This document shows, one piece after another, positions 1 to 13,727 of a stretch of 64,000 bases of DNA (its first letter is position 1; each line of letters opens with the position of its first letter). Origin of the DNA: Botryosphaeria dothidea (lineage: Eukaryota > Ascomycota > Dothideomycetes > Botryosphaeriales > Botryosphaeriaceae); contig WWBZ02000016.1 of assembly GCA_011503125.2 (NCBI GenBank), positions 62,001 to 126,000 on the forward strand. The letters run 5' to 3'. The notes below the pieces were generated by a model. The model searched no databases. It worked only from the letters and a program-made list of their open reading frames with translations, and had not been told where the DNA came from. The position numbers and the translations under genes were made by a program.

Positions 1-3000
1 CTGTGGCTGCCATCATATCTGGCGCCCTCAACCCCATCATGACTGTGCGTCTCCAGCTAACGTTCAATATATATTCTGACTTTTGGTTGACAGATCGTTT
101 ACGGCAGCCTCGCGGGCACATTTCGGGACTTCATCCAGGGAACCTCCTCGGCGGACAGTTTGAGAGACAAAGTGAGCGAGCTGGCGCTCTACTTTGTCTT
201 TCTCGCCATCGCGCAGTTCGTTTCCAGCTACATCGCCACCGTCATCTTCCCGTGTGCAGGCGAACGCATCGTGCAGCGGCTGCGGGAGCAATACCTGCGC
301 GCCATCCTACGCCAGGAAATGGCGTTCTTCGACGTTCTGGGCGCAGGAGAGCTGACGACCCGCATCACTTCTGACGCGACCCTCGTTCAGGAGGCACTGT
401 CAGGCAAGGCCTCGCTCTTTCTCTCCGCCGCCTCCATGTTCGTCACTGCCATTATCGTCAGTTTCGTACGCAACTGGAAGCTCGCTCTGATCATGTGCTC
501 GGTCGTCGTCGCCATCGTGGGTGTTATGAGCACGGGCTCCGCCGTGGTCACCAAGTTCGCTCTGGCACAGATCGGAGCGTACGGCGAAGCAGCCAGCCTT
601 GCGCAAGAGGCTCTCAGCTCGGTCAAGCAGGTAAAGGCGCTGGGCATTCAGCAAAAGCTTGCATCCCGCTACGAGGGCCATCTCGGGGGCGTCAGGTCGC
701 TGGGGCTGCGAGTGCGGATTGCCGCCGCACTCATGATCGGTGCGATGATGGGAGCTATCCACCTCAGCTATGGCTTAGCTCTCTGGCAAGGAGTAGCGCT
801 GACGGCCAGAAATGAAGCCAATCTCTCGCAGATAGTTACCATCCTCCTTGCAGTCGTCATGGGTGCCTTCGCACTTGGCAACGTGGCTCCTCATGCCCAG
901 GCCTTTGCCACAGGCGTGGCCGCGGCGCGCAAGTTGCAGGACACCATTTCGCGTACGAATCCATTTGATCCGTTTTCCAACGAGGGATTGAAGCCTCTCA
1001 AGGTGTCGGGACATCTACAGTTCTGCGACGTCCGCCTCTGCTACTCCTCGCGGCCGACAGCGCCAGCTTTGGACGGACTGTCATTCGAAGCCCCTGCCGG
1101 CAGCACCGTCGCTCTCGTCGGCCCATCAGGCTCTGGGAAAAGCACTGTCGTGTCCTTACTGGAGCGCTTTTACGAGCCGACTGGTGGCCAGGTTCGTGAG
1201 TTTCGCCTCTCGCCTACAGACAGTGAACGCACGGCTGACTGAGTCAAAGTGCTCGACGGAAACAACATCAGCGCTCTCAATCTGCGCTGGCTACGATCAA
1301 ACTTGCGTCTTGTAAGCCAGGAGCCCACCCTCTTCGACGCCACAGTCTTCGAAAACATCCGCCTCGGTCTCGCGGGCACCCGGCACGAGGATGCCTCCAC
1401 TGACGAGGTGCGGAGGCTCGTACATGCCGCGGCACACAAGGCGCTGGCCTACAACTTCATCTCCACATTGCCGGATGGTTTCGATACCATGGTTGGCGAG
1501 AGCGGCTCACTGCTGTCTGGTGGGCAGAGGCAGCGCATCGCCATCGCACGTGCCATCGTCAGCGACCCGCCCATCCTAATACTAGATGAAGCAACTGCCG
1601 CCCTGGACTCACAAACGGAACGGGGTGTACAGGACGCTCTTGATGCCGCTGCCGACGGAAGGACGTCCATCGTGGTTGCGCACAGGTAGGCAACTGTTTG
1701 GGAGTATTCCAGGTACATACACTGACGCTCGCAACAGACTTTCTACCATCGTCGGCGCCGATCGCATCGTCGTGATAGACAAAGGTCGTGTTGTTGAGCA
1801 AGGTACCCACGCAGACCTCATGCAACAGGGCGGCATGTACCACGACCTAGTCAGCGAGCAGCAGCGCGCCAGGGCGACCGAGGAGGCCATCGAGAATCAC
1901 GACGATGACCAAGAAGATCTGCTGGATGAGAAGAAGGAATTGCACACTAAAGCAGATGTCGATCAACTCGACAGCGCCGATACCAGCAGTATCGACACCG
2001 AGAGACCACTGACCACGAGGCGCGTCATGGCCCTCATCATGTCCCTCAGCACACCGGAGTGGAGACTTGCCCTGCTGGGTCTCTTCTGCTCTGCCATCGC
2101 AGGCCTCACAGCTCCAGTGTACGTCCAGACGCTCATCCACACGCATTCTTCCCCTATCTTCTGTGAGCTAACTTCGCCTCCCACACACAGCCAGGCCGTT
2201 TTCTTCGCTCAATCTCTGTCCGAGCTCTCCCTCCCGCACTCCTCCCCCGCCTCGCTCGTCTCCAGTATGGACTTTTGGTGCCGCATGTACCTGATGCTCG
2301 GCATTGTAGCGCTCTTTGCGTGGCTGTGCCAGGGTGCATGCTTCGCCGTCTGTACCGAGCGGCTTGTTTGGAGGGCGCGGGCGCGGGCATTCCGCGCCAT
2401 GCTCGACCAGCGGGTGGCCTTCTTCGACAGGCCGGAGAACGGATCCGGAGCACTGGTGGCGTTCTTGGCGGATGGTGCTACGGAGCTGGCGATGCTGGGC
2501 GGCGCGACGTTGGGGACGCTGCTGACGGCGACGGTGACGTTACTGGGAGGTGTCGTGTTGGCATTAGCCGTGGTAAGTTTTACTTTCTCTTTACACTTTC
2601 GCGTCCCTCGGCTTTTCTGCTGCTTTTCCGTGTCCACTAGAGAGTTACCGAGCACCTTGAGTCTCGGACTCGATTGCAATAAAGAAACGGGGTTGATTGT
2701 TCATCCGAGCTTTTGGCCTTCTCTATCAAAGTAGGGGCGTGCAAAGTAACAACGAGAGGGATGGATGAAGATTATGTCCGATATGTTCATTGTCCTCTGC
2801 AAGCGCTAATACCAAACTCAAGGGCTGGAAATTAGCACTGGTCTGCAGCGCGACCATCCCCTTCGTCCTCGGGTGCGGCTGGCTCCGCCTTAAATGCCTC
2901 TCGCTGCTCGAGTCGCGCTCACGCGAAGCCTACAGGGCCTCGGCCCAATATGCCTGCGAAGCGGCCTCCGCCATCCGCACCGTGGCATCGCTGACACTGG

Positions 3001-4386
3001 AGCGACACGTCTGGCAGCGTTACCACGCCAGCCTGTCGACCCAACGCCGGCGCTCCTTCCGCTCGACGCTGCGTTCCGCGGCACTGTACGCGCTCTCGCA
3101 GTCCGTCATTTTCCTATGCGCGGGCTTAGCCTTCTGGTATGGGGGCCAACTCCTGGCGTCTTCCAACGACGCCTACACTGTCCTGCAGTTCTTCGTCTGC
3201 TTCGCCGCCGTCGTCGCGGGCGCCCAGTCCGCTGGCGCGATTCTGTCCTACACGCCTGACATCAGCAAGGCGACGGCAGCGGCGCGGCGGCTGGCCACCT
3301 TGCTCGACGCCGCTCCCGGGGTCGAGACTGCTCACTGTTCCTGCGTCGCTGCCGCAATCGACGGAGACGTGGAGCTCCGCGACGTCCACTTCACATATCC
3401 GGGCCGCCGCGAGCCCGTGCTACGAGGAATCAACATGAGCGTGCGCCGAGGTCAGTTCGTGGCGCTTGTGGGCGCGAGTGGCAGCGGCAAGAGCACCGTC
3501 ATCGGCCTGCTCGAGCGCTTCTTCGAGCCCTCGGCTGGCGCCGTGCTGGTCGACGGGCGACCCGTGACAGAGCTGGATGTGTCCGAGTACCGGCGCTCTC
3601 TCGCACTCGTGGGGCAGGACTTGGTGCTGTACAGTGGCACGATCCGCGACAACATCATCCTGGCCCGACCAGAAGAGGAAGGGGCGGGCGCCGTCTCGCA
3701 GGCTGATATTGATGAGGCGTGCAAGAAGGCATGTATCTATGATTTCATATGCTCTCTCCCGTAAGTTGCCCTTTCCTCCTCGTCATCTTTTCTCTCTCCT
3801 TTTCTCTTTTTTCTTTTGCTGCGAGTAGAAATCGAAGGTGTATCTGTCCATCAAAACAGCCCAACCCTGTCCCGACCCGAACATTTTCTTACCTTCTTCT
3901 CCCCAATCCCATCAGACCCAAACCGCTGACTCGACTCTGCGCTAGTGATGGTTTCGATACCTTCGTCGGCAACCGCGGCTGCATGCTTTCCGGCGGCCAG
4001 AAGCAGCGCATCGCAATCGCTCGGGCCCTACTACGCGACCCGCGCGTTCTCCTTCTCGACGAGGCCACGTCCGCCCTTGACGCCCAGAGCGAGCAGGTCG
4101 TGCAAGCGGCGCTGGACAGCGCTGCCAAGGGACGCACGACCATCGCCGTGGCGCACAGGCTGAGTTCGATCCGAAACGCAGAGAGGATTCATGGTGAGTC
4201 CCATTTTTTCTTCCCGCTTTCTGTTCCGCTCTCATTTTCATGTTCGCGACATGTGGAATGGCTGACTTTGGTGTCTGTGGGATAGTCTTCGACCAGGGGC
4301 GCATCGTGGAGAGTGGGGTGCACGACGAGCTGATGGAGCGCGGGGGAGCTTATTACGAGCTCGCAAGGCTGCAGGGGCTGGAGTGA
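1..4386 (+). CDS. ABC multidrug transporter, B family (P-glycoprotein type), 5' end missing
   Basis: ATP-driven efflux pump of the plasma membrane, probably exporting the cluster product. The coding sequence enters from outside the window. 1,211 residues are visible, so about 100 N-terminal residues are lacking compared with a usual 1,300-residue member. Exons: 1-44, 94-1195, 1244-1685, 1738-2118, 2191-2572, 2823-3760, 3946-4193, 4286-4386; the 250-bp and 185-bp introns are long for this window. Order seen: TMD1, NBD1 (Walker [10 protein letters not shown], signature LLSGGQRQR, Walker [13 protein letters not shown]), acidic linker, TMD2, NBD2 ([30 protein letters not shown]). Both ATP sites look complete. 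The reading continues in frame through the intron at 2119-2190, so an automatic model could retain it. Substrate is inferred from context only. Confidence 0.93.
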
Positions 4387-5262
4387 AGAGGCGGCACGTG
4401 TGGATTATTCGGCCTGTGAGTTTCGTAACATGGAAGACATAAGCAAGGGAAACTGAAGCATTCGATCGGATGCAAACATTATAAATATTATTTGACGTTG
4501 ATTACTAGCTAAAAGCTTCAACTGTACATTCGTAAGTGACACCAACATCGCTGTGTTGTGGCAGGAGCAGATCTCAAGGCCCGATCGTTTGGGAATCGCC
4601 GGGCAGTGGAAGAGTCCTTTTCTTGACGAACATTCTCTCGTCTTCCGCGTATACCTTACGCTAGCCCTATCTGTAGAGAATTAGTATTACTATGGGCGGT
4701 AGCTTATTCTATAGTACTTATATGCATGAATGGCGTGAATGATCATCAATTCACGGCTTGGTTGTTTACTGGATAATGGAATTGCGTAAAAGATAAAATC
4801 GCAAGTCCCCTTGCTTTGTGATGGGCCATTTTTCTTAGTTATGATGTTCATCACCCACATGACGTGTAAAAGGGATGTCCATGGCGTATAGGACGTTGCA
4901 TACAATGTGGATCCTAAATAAACATGATAAGTTGTAGTTTAATCTCGTTGTCATTTTGAATGCTCAAACAAATGGAGGTTCACAAACGCCGGAACACAAG
5001 CATCCGCTTCAGCTGCTCATCGTACCATCTTTTTCTCTCCTCATCCTAATAACTAGCTGCGGAGCAGTCTTTATTGAATTTTATAGTCTCGACTTCAAAA
5101 TTTGTCCAAAAGAGTGAGAAGAATTGAGGCAAAAGAGTGAAGTCCCGAGGAAGTTAAGCTGCACTAAGAGCCAAGATGATTGTCCCCGTTGCAATTCGCA
5201 TGAAGAACAACAACGATTCCGACTTTCTCCTACAAGAATGTGAATTGCTCACTAGCCACTCT
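4387..5262. other. Intergenic, no gene seen
   Basis: AT-rich stretch between the tail-to-tail ends of the ABC transporter and the first carboxylesterase. Short open frames here have no recognisable product. It most likely holds two 3' untranslated regions. Confidence 0.6.
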
Positions 5263-7195
<1,933 letters not shown>

Positions 7196-7652
7196 CGTGC
7201 CGGTTGGATGGTGATTCTGACGCAAACACGTACTTCTTAGGTTTTGTGGCAGTTCTCGGCGCGTCCCCTTTCTATGGTTCCGAGGCTTGGCATTCGGGAA
7301 TCGGTGCGAAAGCCGGAAAGATATCACGCCTTCGAACACTGCAACTTGTGGTTTTGATTAGGAAATAGCTCCACTGTTCAATGTGTAAAATTGTCCATTA
7401 TAATAATTTGTATTATGTACTAGCCGGGATTGACTTAAGGGGGGGGGAAAGAAGCCCAAGATATGGGAGTGAGAGGACACAGGGATGCTTTTTCGAAAGC
7501 CATTCGGGGTTCAGAGTATCAAAATGAAGCCTACTAGTCAAATGATGTATATTTTGTTTTGTCGCAGAAACGACTGTCTAAGTTTCGCAATATACGAAAT
7601 TGTATATGATCCGCGTGCAATGTCTTTCTCCTTGAATAGATCCTACAAATAT
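7196..7652. promoter_or_regulatory. Promoter region of the first carboxylesterase
   Basis: This interval lies upstream of the esterase start and downstream of the ATP-grasp stop, both on the minus strand. It contains a run of nine or more G near 7440. No clear TATA box or repeat was identified. Confidence 0.4.
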
Positions 7653-9622
7653 TCATACAACATGATACCTCAATTCTGAACGCACTTCTTCTGCCAGTCT
7701 CACCGCAGTCACCCTGCTCTCCCTTGAAACAACCAGCAAGTAAGCAATCCACGTCAAGACACCCGTGCTCGGGTCGGGAATCTCATCGCCGCGCTTCCAG
7801 AAGCACAGGCTCTTCGCAATGTGGGCAGCAAGGTCGGGGCGGCGTCGCTTGAGCTCCTCGCAGCAGTCCTCGTCGCCTTCGTACACGCCGCCCCGTTCGG
7901 TCGGCACAAAGACGATCTCGCACCAATGCTGGGCCCCTTGGATGCCGCCGGACAGCGAGGGGGCCAACAGTGATGCGAAAGGCTGCGTCAGCGCGCGCAG
8001 CCGATCCGCGTCATTGAGGGCGGAGAGCAGGTGCAGCCCATAGAACTCGACGCCGTACGTGCACGCGGACGCGAAACTGGCTTGGATTCCCGGCGGACGC
8101 ACGTTGACCTCGACAAGAAAGGCACTCGGCCTGCTGTCGCCTTGATTTACGGTGGGTCTCTTACGAAGCTCCAACACACCACCGTCGTCGGCGTCGTAGT
8201 GCATGCTGGAGTCGCGGATGCGGGCCTCCGTGTGGAAGAAGCCGGAGCGGAAGCCCATGCGGCGCAGGCTCGCGTGCAGCGAGTCGCGCAACATATCCAG
8301 CTCGGCTGGCGGCAGCCCAGAGGGGAGGACGTTGGCCAGCTCGATGAAGCTGGAACCGACGCCGCCGCCGCTGCCGCCGGCGCCGGGGGTGTCGCCGGGG
8401 CTGGGGAAGTCGTCGGAGACTTCCCAGAAGAGCACTTCGTCGTCCAAAAGCACGAGGTTGGCGTCGACCTCAGGCCCATCAACATACTCCTCGACGACGA
8501 AGTCGGAGCCGTGCCGCTGGGGGTCGAGGGGGCGAGCCGCCTGCGCCAGCTCCTCTGCGTCTCTCACTCGCGCGACGCCCTCGGAAGAGAAGCCGCAGCA
8601 TGGCTTGACAATCAGCGGGTAACGTAGCTGCGAGGCTGCCACCGCTTGCAAGGCTTGCTCCGGGCCGGAGACACGCAGAGATTCATGGCCTTCGGCTTGT
8701 CGTGTCTTGTGCTTGTCGGTGCTGATGAAGAGCGCGTCAGGAGGCGACGTAGGCAGATTCAGTTCCTGAGCTGCAAGGGCAATGTACGGAAGAAAAGGGT
8801 CCGCGTAGGAGATGATGCCATCCACAGGCACACCGTGGTCTCGGATCGCGGTCACGATCCGGCCTGGCAGGCCAGAATTGGGCGTAATGTCGATGGGGAG
8901 GAAGGCTTGCCGGAGATGTTCGAAAGCATTGCCGGAGATCCAGTGGCCCGGCCGGTCGATCACAATGAGACTTATTCCAAGTGCTTTTGCCGCGTTGTAA
9001 ATTGCCTCTCCTCTTTCCCAGGTGTCGACACCGTTGAAGAGTGCCAGTGTGGTCTGTCTCGGTTGGTTCTCCAACAGCCAGGGAAACGAGAGGCGCATTT
9101 CAATATCCGCATCGAGCATGGCCTCACGCGCGGGCGCATCTTTAGGATCATGCAAGACCAGGATGGCTGCAGTAGACGCCAAAATTTGTGCCATCTTGGC
9201 GTCGTCCGAAACTTGATGCAGGAGTTGTCGCGGCTCAGTACAGTCCAGCGCGCGGGAGATGAGAGGGGAGCGCGTAAACCTAATTGCGAATATGTCCGAG
9301 CGCACGATATATCCATTTTGAGTGGGAAGGATAAGCCGGATATGAGGAGTGGTTTGAGGCGTGTCTGCTTCTTGGAGCACGTCGGCGAAAGCGCTCGCGA
9401 GACGCGGGTGGTTGACTTCCTCACGACCCAAGAGCAGCTTGGTTGGCGTATTTTCACTATCGGTACCCTTTTTCAGGGATGTGAAAAAAATATCGCATGC
9501 CCGGTAGTTCGATTCCTCTCGCGCGTGTGGGCGAAGCAGGTATTTTCCAATGGCAGTGGCTGTAAATCTGGTTATCCGGAGCTTCCGTCAGTGGGCGGCG
9601 GCCTACCTACCTTGCAAGCCAT
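7653..9622 (-). CDS. ATP-grasp amide ligase (carnosine-synthase / D-Ala-D-Ala ligase-like)
   Basis: Predicted to activate a carboxylate as acyl phosphate with ATP and join it to an amine. Exon 1 is only 16 nt (9607-9622, start ATG at 9622); exon 2 is 7653-9559; 640 residues. ATP-grasp marks in order: a Lys-containing ATP loop with VKPCCGFSSEGV, the adenine-side motif FVVEEYVDGPEVDANL, and the Mg-binding end FLVEVNVRPPG (Glu/Asn). A Gly/Pro-rich loop (GDTPGAGGSGGG) interrupts the central domain. The N-terminal ~200 residues form a pre-ATP-grasp domain like that of bacterial amino-acid ligases. A stand-alone ATP-grasp gene beside a peptide synthetase suggests that a dipeptide or side-chain amide is made off the assembly line; this is inference. 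A carboxylase-type role is less likely because biotin-linked domains are absent. Confidence 0.88.
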
Positions 9623-10225
9623 GGTGTGAAATTTGAATACTGAATTCTTGGGGAGGCGGCATGTCGATCCTTGTCTGCCTGCGAAGAGAGGTGAAAGAGT
9701 CTCTTATAGTGATAAACCGGCCCGGCAGTCTCGTGATAAGCTTTCCGCCGCCGGCTTTCTATCTTCGGACTGCCGCGACTCTAACCACAGTAGGAAAGGA
9801 TTTAAGGCTACGGAGGCGGTGCGGAGCTTGAAATGGCACTGGCAACTATGTATGAACATTCTTGGTATCAATGTTTGTAATTGGGACTGCCCGCACACCC
9901 GAAGATGAGCGGACACTCGAGTCAAGTGCTCAATGAGCCTTTTGGCACCCGTGAGGTGGTGAAACAGACTCGAGAACGTGAATGCCGTAAGTCCAGACGA
10001 CAGCTTAAAATATCCTTCGTTTCATCCGTTTTATTGTACGCCTAGCGGCACGTGATGCAGCTTGCTAACGCAAGACTCCCTATATAACAGCTCCGATCTA
10101 GAGACTACTGCGACATTATAGCGTTACGGTGAAGAGAAAATGCGAATACACGATTGGAAATAAAACTACGCTGAAGGTTGTGTCGCTGCATGACACCGAT
10201 CTAATGCCACTTACGCCTCATATTG
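9623..10225. promoter_or_regulatory. Promoter region of the ATP-grasp gene
   Basis: This interval lies upstream of the ATP-grasp start and downstream of the acyltransferase stop. A TATA-like TCTTATAGTG lies near 9705. Several CGG/CCG triplets occur at 9745-9830, but no arrangement is convincing. No gene was seen. Confidence 0.4.
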
Positions 10226-11504
10226 CTAACTGGGCATTTGAATCACGGGCGAAAAGTCGTCATCCAGCCCACAGATAGGCTTGCATTCTCCATCCTTAGA
10301 GTCAAACGGGCGTACAATGTCTGGCAAATGAGTTTGCCAAAAGCTCTTCAGATGCTGTGCCACCTGCTCGTTTTCCAGCAAGAAAGCGTCATGGCCCACA
10401 GGACTGCGAAGCAGCTTATGCTCCGCGCGGGGGATGCATTCGGCCACCTCGGCCTGCTCCACGGGTTCGAAAAGCCCGTCCGATGGGATCGTTATGATTA
10501 GAGCTGGCTGTGTGATGCGTGCGAGCACCTGGCGGACGCAGGAAGCCCGGCCCCGTGCCAGGTCGTGCGAGTCGAGCTTTCGGGTCAGAGCGAGATAGCA
10601 GTTGGCGTCGAAGCGCTCGGTGAACTTGGTGCCCTGGTAGCGCAGGTACGCCTGGGCCTGGAAGCAACCGTTTTGCTGTTCATCGCGGCCGAAGCGCTCC
10701 TCGAGGGAGGCGTAGCTGCGGTAGGTCAGCATGGCGGCCATGCGTGCGGCGGCCAGCCCGGCGGATGGCGGATCCGCCTGTGTGTAGCGGCCGCCCGCGA
10801 AATTTGCATCAGCGTAGATGCTCTGGCGTTGAACTTCGCCCCAAGCGATGCCCCAGGCGCTGAAGCGCGCGGCCGTCGCAATGGTGACCACGGAGCGCAC
10901 TTCGACGGCACCTGCGAGCGCAAACTCAAGAGCCAGCATGCCGCCCATGGAGCCGCCGACGACCGCTGCGATAGTCCGGACACCGAGATCCCGTAGTATG
11001 AGGCGGAAGACGTTCACGTCGTCGCGGATGGTCGTATGTGGGAAGTCTGGACCGTAGGGGCCATTCGTCGGGTCCCCATTGCGCGCGGTAACAGGACTTG
11101 CGCTGCCGTACGGGCTTCCAAGACTGTTGAAGCAGATGACGAAGAAGCGAGAAGTATCAAAGGCACGGCCGGGTCCCAGCAGCTCTCCCCACCAGCGCGC
11201 AACGTCGGCGGTGCCAGTGAGTGCATGGCACACGACCAATGCATTGTCCGCACGCGCCGACAGCCGTCCCCAGGTTTTGAAGGCGACCGGAAAGTTGACC
11301 AGCTCTTTTCCGCTTTCGAGAGTGAATGACGGGATTACCGCAATATTCTGATGCCCTACAAACTTGCTGGCGAACGCGTTGTCCAGGCACGGGCTTTCTG
11401 GGACTTGGAAGCGTCAGTGTTTGTTTGCAATTTTGACTTTCTCTTGCCACTCGCACATCAAACTTACTATATCCGAGCTTCTTTCTGGACGCTATAGTTG
11501 CCAT
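10226..11504 (-). CDS. MetX/CefG-type O-acyltransferase (homoserine O-acetyltransferase family)
   Basis: Alpha/beta-hydrolase-fold acyltransferase that moves an acetyl group from acetyl-CoA to a hydroxyl; relatives are homoserine O-acetyltransferase and deacetylcephalosporin C acetyltransferase. Exons 11468-11504 and 10226-11403; 404 residues. Seen: the early CHALTG motif, LLGPGRAFDTSRFFVICFN, the nucleophile in GGSMGGM, the acid in IPSDGLF and the histidine in GHDAFLLE, so the triad Ser-Asp-His is intact. The start fits a TATA box on this strand (11564-11569). It shares its promoter with a divergent P450. In the pathway it could acetylate the peptide (CefG-like), provide O-acetylhomoserine for a side chain, or be an extra copy of a primary-metabolism enzyme giving self-protection; the sequence alone does not decide. 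Confidence 0.9.
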
Positions 11505-11908
11505 GGCTAGGGTACAGGTGAAAGGCAAAAAAAAAATGAAAAAAGAAAACACAGAACCATAAGTTTATATCGCACTCTTTCTTTCCAATGGCACCCACTC
11601 GTGGATGTCGTTTGAATGTTTGAGATAAGCGGCAGGCATGAACACGGCGGGATCACATACAATTTCCAAGAAATACAACACTGCCTTAGGCTTTCATGGG
11701 CACCTCCGCCATAGGAAAGGCAAAATGTCGGGTAGTCATCGTTTCGAGCCGAGGCCGAGGCTCCGGTGCTCTCCAAAGCGGATGACCCGAGGGCGGTCCG
11801 CTGAGCACATCAAAAGAGGTCGATCCCGATGACGGCCCGCCCCGTGCGCCCAGCCAACAGCATAACAACACGCAGTTTCACAGCCTTCGAGGAGCCCATA
11901 CGTATCCC
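11505..11908. promoter_or_regulatory. Divergent promoter, acyltransferase / P450
   Basis: 404 bp shared by two genes pointing outward. It holds a TATA-like element for the acyltransferase at 11564-11569 (minus strand) and the GC-rich element at 11773-11800. A repeated CCGAGG pair lies just before that element, at about 11750. Confidence 0.6.
11773..11800 (+). promoter_or_regulatory. Copy 1 of a shared GC-rich promoter element
   Basis: CCAAA followed by GCGGATGAC and CCGAGGGCGGTCC. A second copy upstream of the aldo-keto reductase (19027-19055) matches at 18 of 22 bases from GCGGA onward and has the same CCAAA lead. CGG/CCG-type half sites are typical of Zn2Cys6 regulators; the binding factor is unknown. 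Confidence 0.55.
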
Positions 11909-13727
11909 ATGATGGATGCATTGAATGAAGTTCAAGCCGAGAGAATGCCGGGAGCTCTGATGCTCCTAGTGAGCGTGGTATGCGGTATTCAGGCAGAAAC
12001 TTGCCATCGATTGCTAATTTCGTTGCTGGCAGGGAGTGGCTTCATGGCTCGTCTGGAGGGTGATTGATGCGGTGCGACACCCGCTGTCCAGGTTTCCTGG
12101 TCCCTTCTCCGCCAAGTTTAGCAATGTAAGTGTCTAATCTCCCGGCTGTTGGCATGTATCTGATGGACTGAGTAGTTCTGGTTCACACGCACCTTCCTCG
12201 GCGGTCGTCAGCCGTACGAAATGCTCAGACTGCACGAGAAATACGGCAATTCCCCCTTGTACCTCGCTGCACGTGGGAGCCGCTAACGTCCCTCTTGTAC
12301 AGGGCCGATTGTGCGTGTTGCCCCGAATGAGCTCTCCTTCAGCAGCGCCCGCTCGTGGCGTGACATTTACGGGCCACGCAAAGGCGTAGCACCGTTCATG
12401 AAGTCAGAGTTCTATGATGGAGGGAGCTTCGCGGCCGAAGCGCACAGCATCGTCAGTGTGCGGGACGTGGGTGAGCACCGCGGCATGACCAAGTACCTGG
12501 CCAACGCCTTCTCAGACCGCAGCCTGCGCCAGCAGGAGCTGCTGGTAGCGAAGGGCGTGGATGCTTTCGTGCGACGGGTAGGTGAGGAAGGTACTGCTCC
12601 TGGCGGTATCGACCTCGTCATGTGGTTCAATCTGGCAACCTTCGACATCATCGGCGGGCTGGCATTTGGGCAATCCTTTGATGGCATTGCCAACGGTACT
12701 CAACATTTCTGGGTCTCCATTGTCATCAAGGCAATGCGCATGGGCGCCCTAGCCGACTGTTTCAAGCGCTTTCCATCTGTCGGTTTTGTCTTCCAGAAGC
12801 TCTTCAGAGGAAGATTGGCCAAGATGATTGAGGACACGCGCCGCCATGAGCAATACTCCATGGACTTGGTGCGCCGGTGAGTCAAGTAATTGCCCCCTTT
12901 GAAAAACCGACGCTTACCACTCCCTCTCGGCATAGCCGCTTGTCTATGAATCCCTCCCAGCCGGACTTCATGTCTCATGTAATCGCCGCACGCGAGCAGT
13001 ACGGCATCCCAGAGGTGCAAATGGCTGCACACGCATCGGATTTTGTCGTAGCTGGCAGCGAGACGACGGCTACCGCGCTGTCCTGCATCACCTACTACCT
13101 GCAAAAGCGGCCGGATATCCTTGCGAAGCTGCGCGGCGAAGTCCGCTCCGCCTTCTCATCCTACGCGGAGATTGATAGCGAGTCGACTCTGCACCTCAAG
13201 TACCTCAAGGCTGTCTGTCTGGAAGCAATGCGCGTCTACCCGCCGCTACCCTTCCCGCTGCCGCGCATCGTGCCCGACGGCGGCGCCGAAGTCGACGGCC
13301 ACTACCTGCCCGGTGGCACCATCGTGTCCACCAACCCCTTCGCCGCGAGCATGTCCAGCGCCAACTTCGTCGACCCCTGGGACTTTAAGCCCGAGCGTTG
13401 GCTGGGCGAGAATACTGAGGACAACCTCGAGGCCAGCCAGCCCTTTTCGCATGGCCCTCGCTCATGTCTCGGCCGGAGGTGTGTATCCAGTCTATTGTTC
13501 CCTTGTTTCCTCCCCCATTTCGACTTAATATTCATATATGCTGACCAACGTGATACTTTTTCCGCAGCCTTGGGTGGATGGAGATGCGCACCTTCCTGGC
13601 CAAAATGCACTTTCAGTACGATCTGGAGCTGCTCGAACCAGATCTGGACTGGCATAAGCAGTCGGAGATGCACACGCTGTGGCAGAAACCAAAGTTGATG
13701 GTTCGTGTGCATCCCCGAAAGACCTAA
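11909..13727 (+). CDS. Cytochrome P450, CYP3A/CYP5-clan fungal type
   Basis: Membrane-anchored haem monooxygenase. Exons: 11909-11977, 12033-12125, 12176-12245, 12303-12876, 12936-13478, 13568-13727; 502 residues. An N-terminal hydrophobic anchor is followed by the proline hinge HPLSRFPGP. The third intron starts with GC, which gives the canonical KYGPIVRVAPNELSF. I-helix motif is AGSETT, the ExxR motif EAMR, the PERW motif KPERW, and the haem loop FSHGPRSCLGR with Cys ligand. A second ATG sits three bases after the first. It resembles isotrichodermin-hydroxylase-like P450s. Substrate is inferred to be the peptide or a building block. Confidence 0.92.
12246..12302 (+). other. GC-AG intron in P450 gene
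   Basis: Begins GCAATT and ends with a GCTAAC branch site, a pyrimidine run and ACAG. Removing it gives the family-typical sequence across the junction. The alternative GT donor downstream (GTGGGA, near 12272) inserts ten extra residues. Confidence 0.75.

Noticed and set aside
9500..9520. tRNA B-box-like GTTCGATTCC
   Set aside because: It sits inside the coding exon of the ATP-grasp gene, and no cloverleaf can be formed around it.
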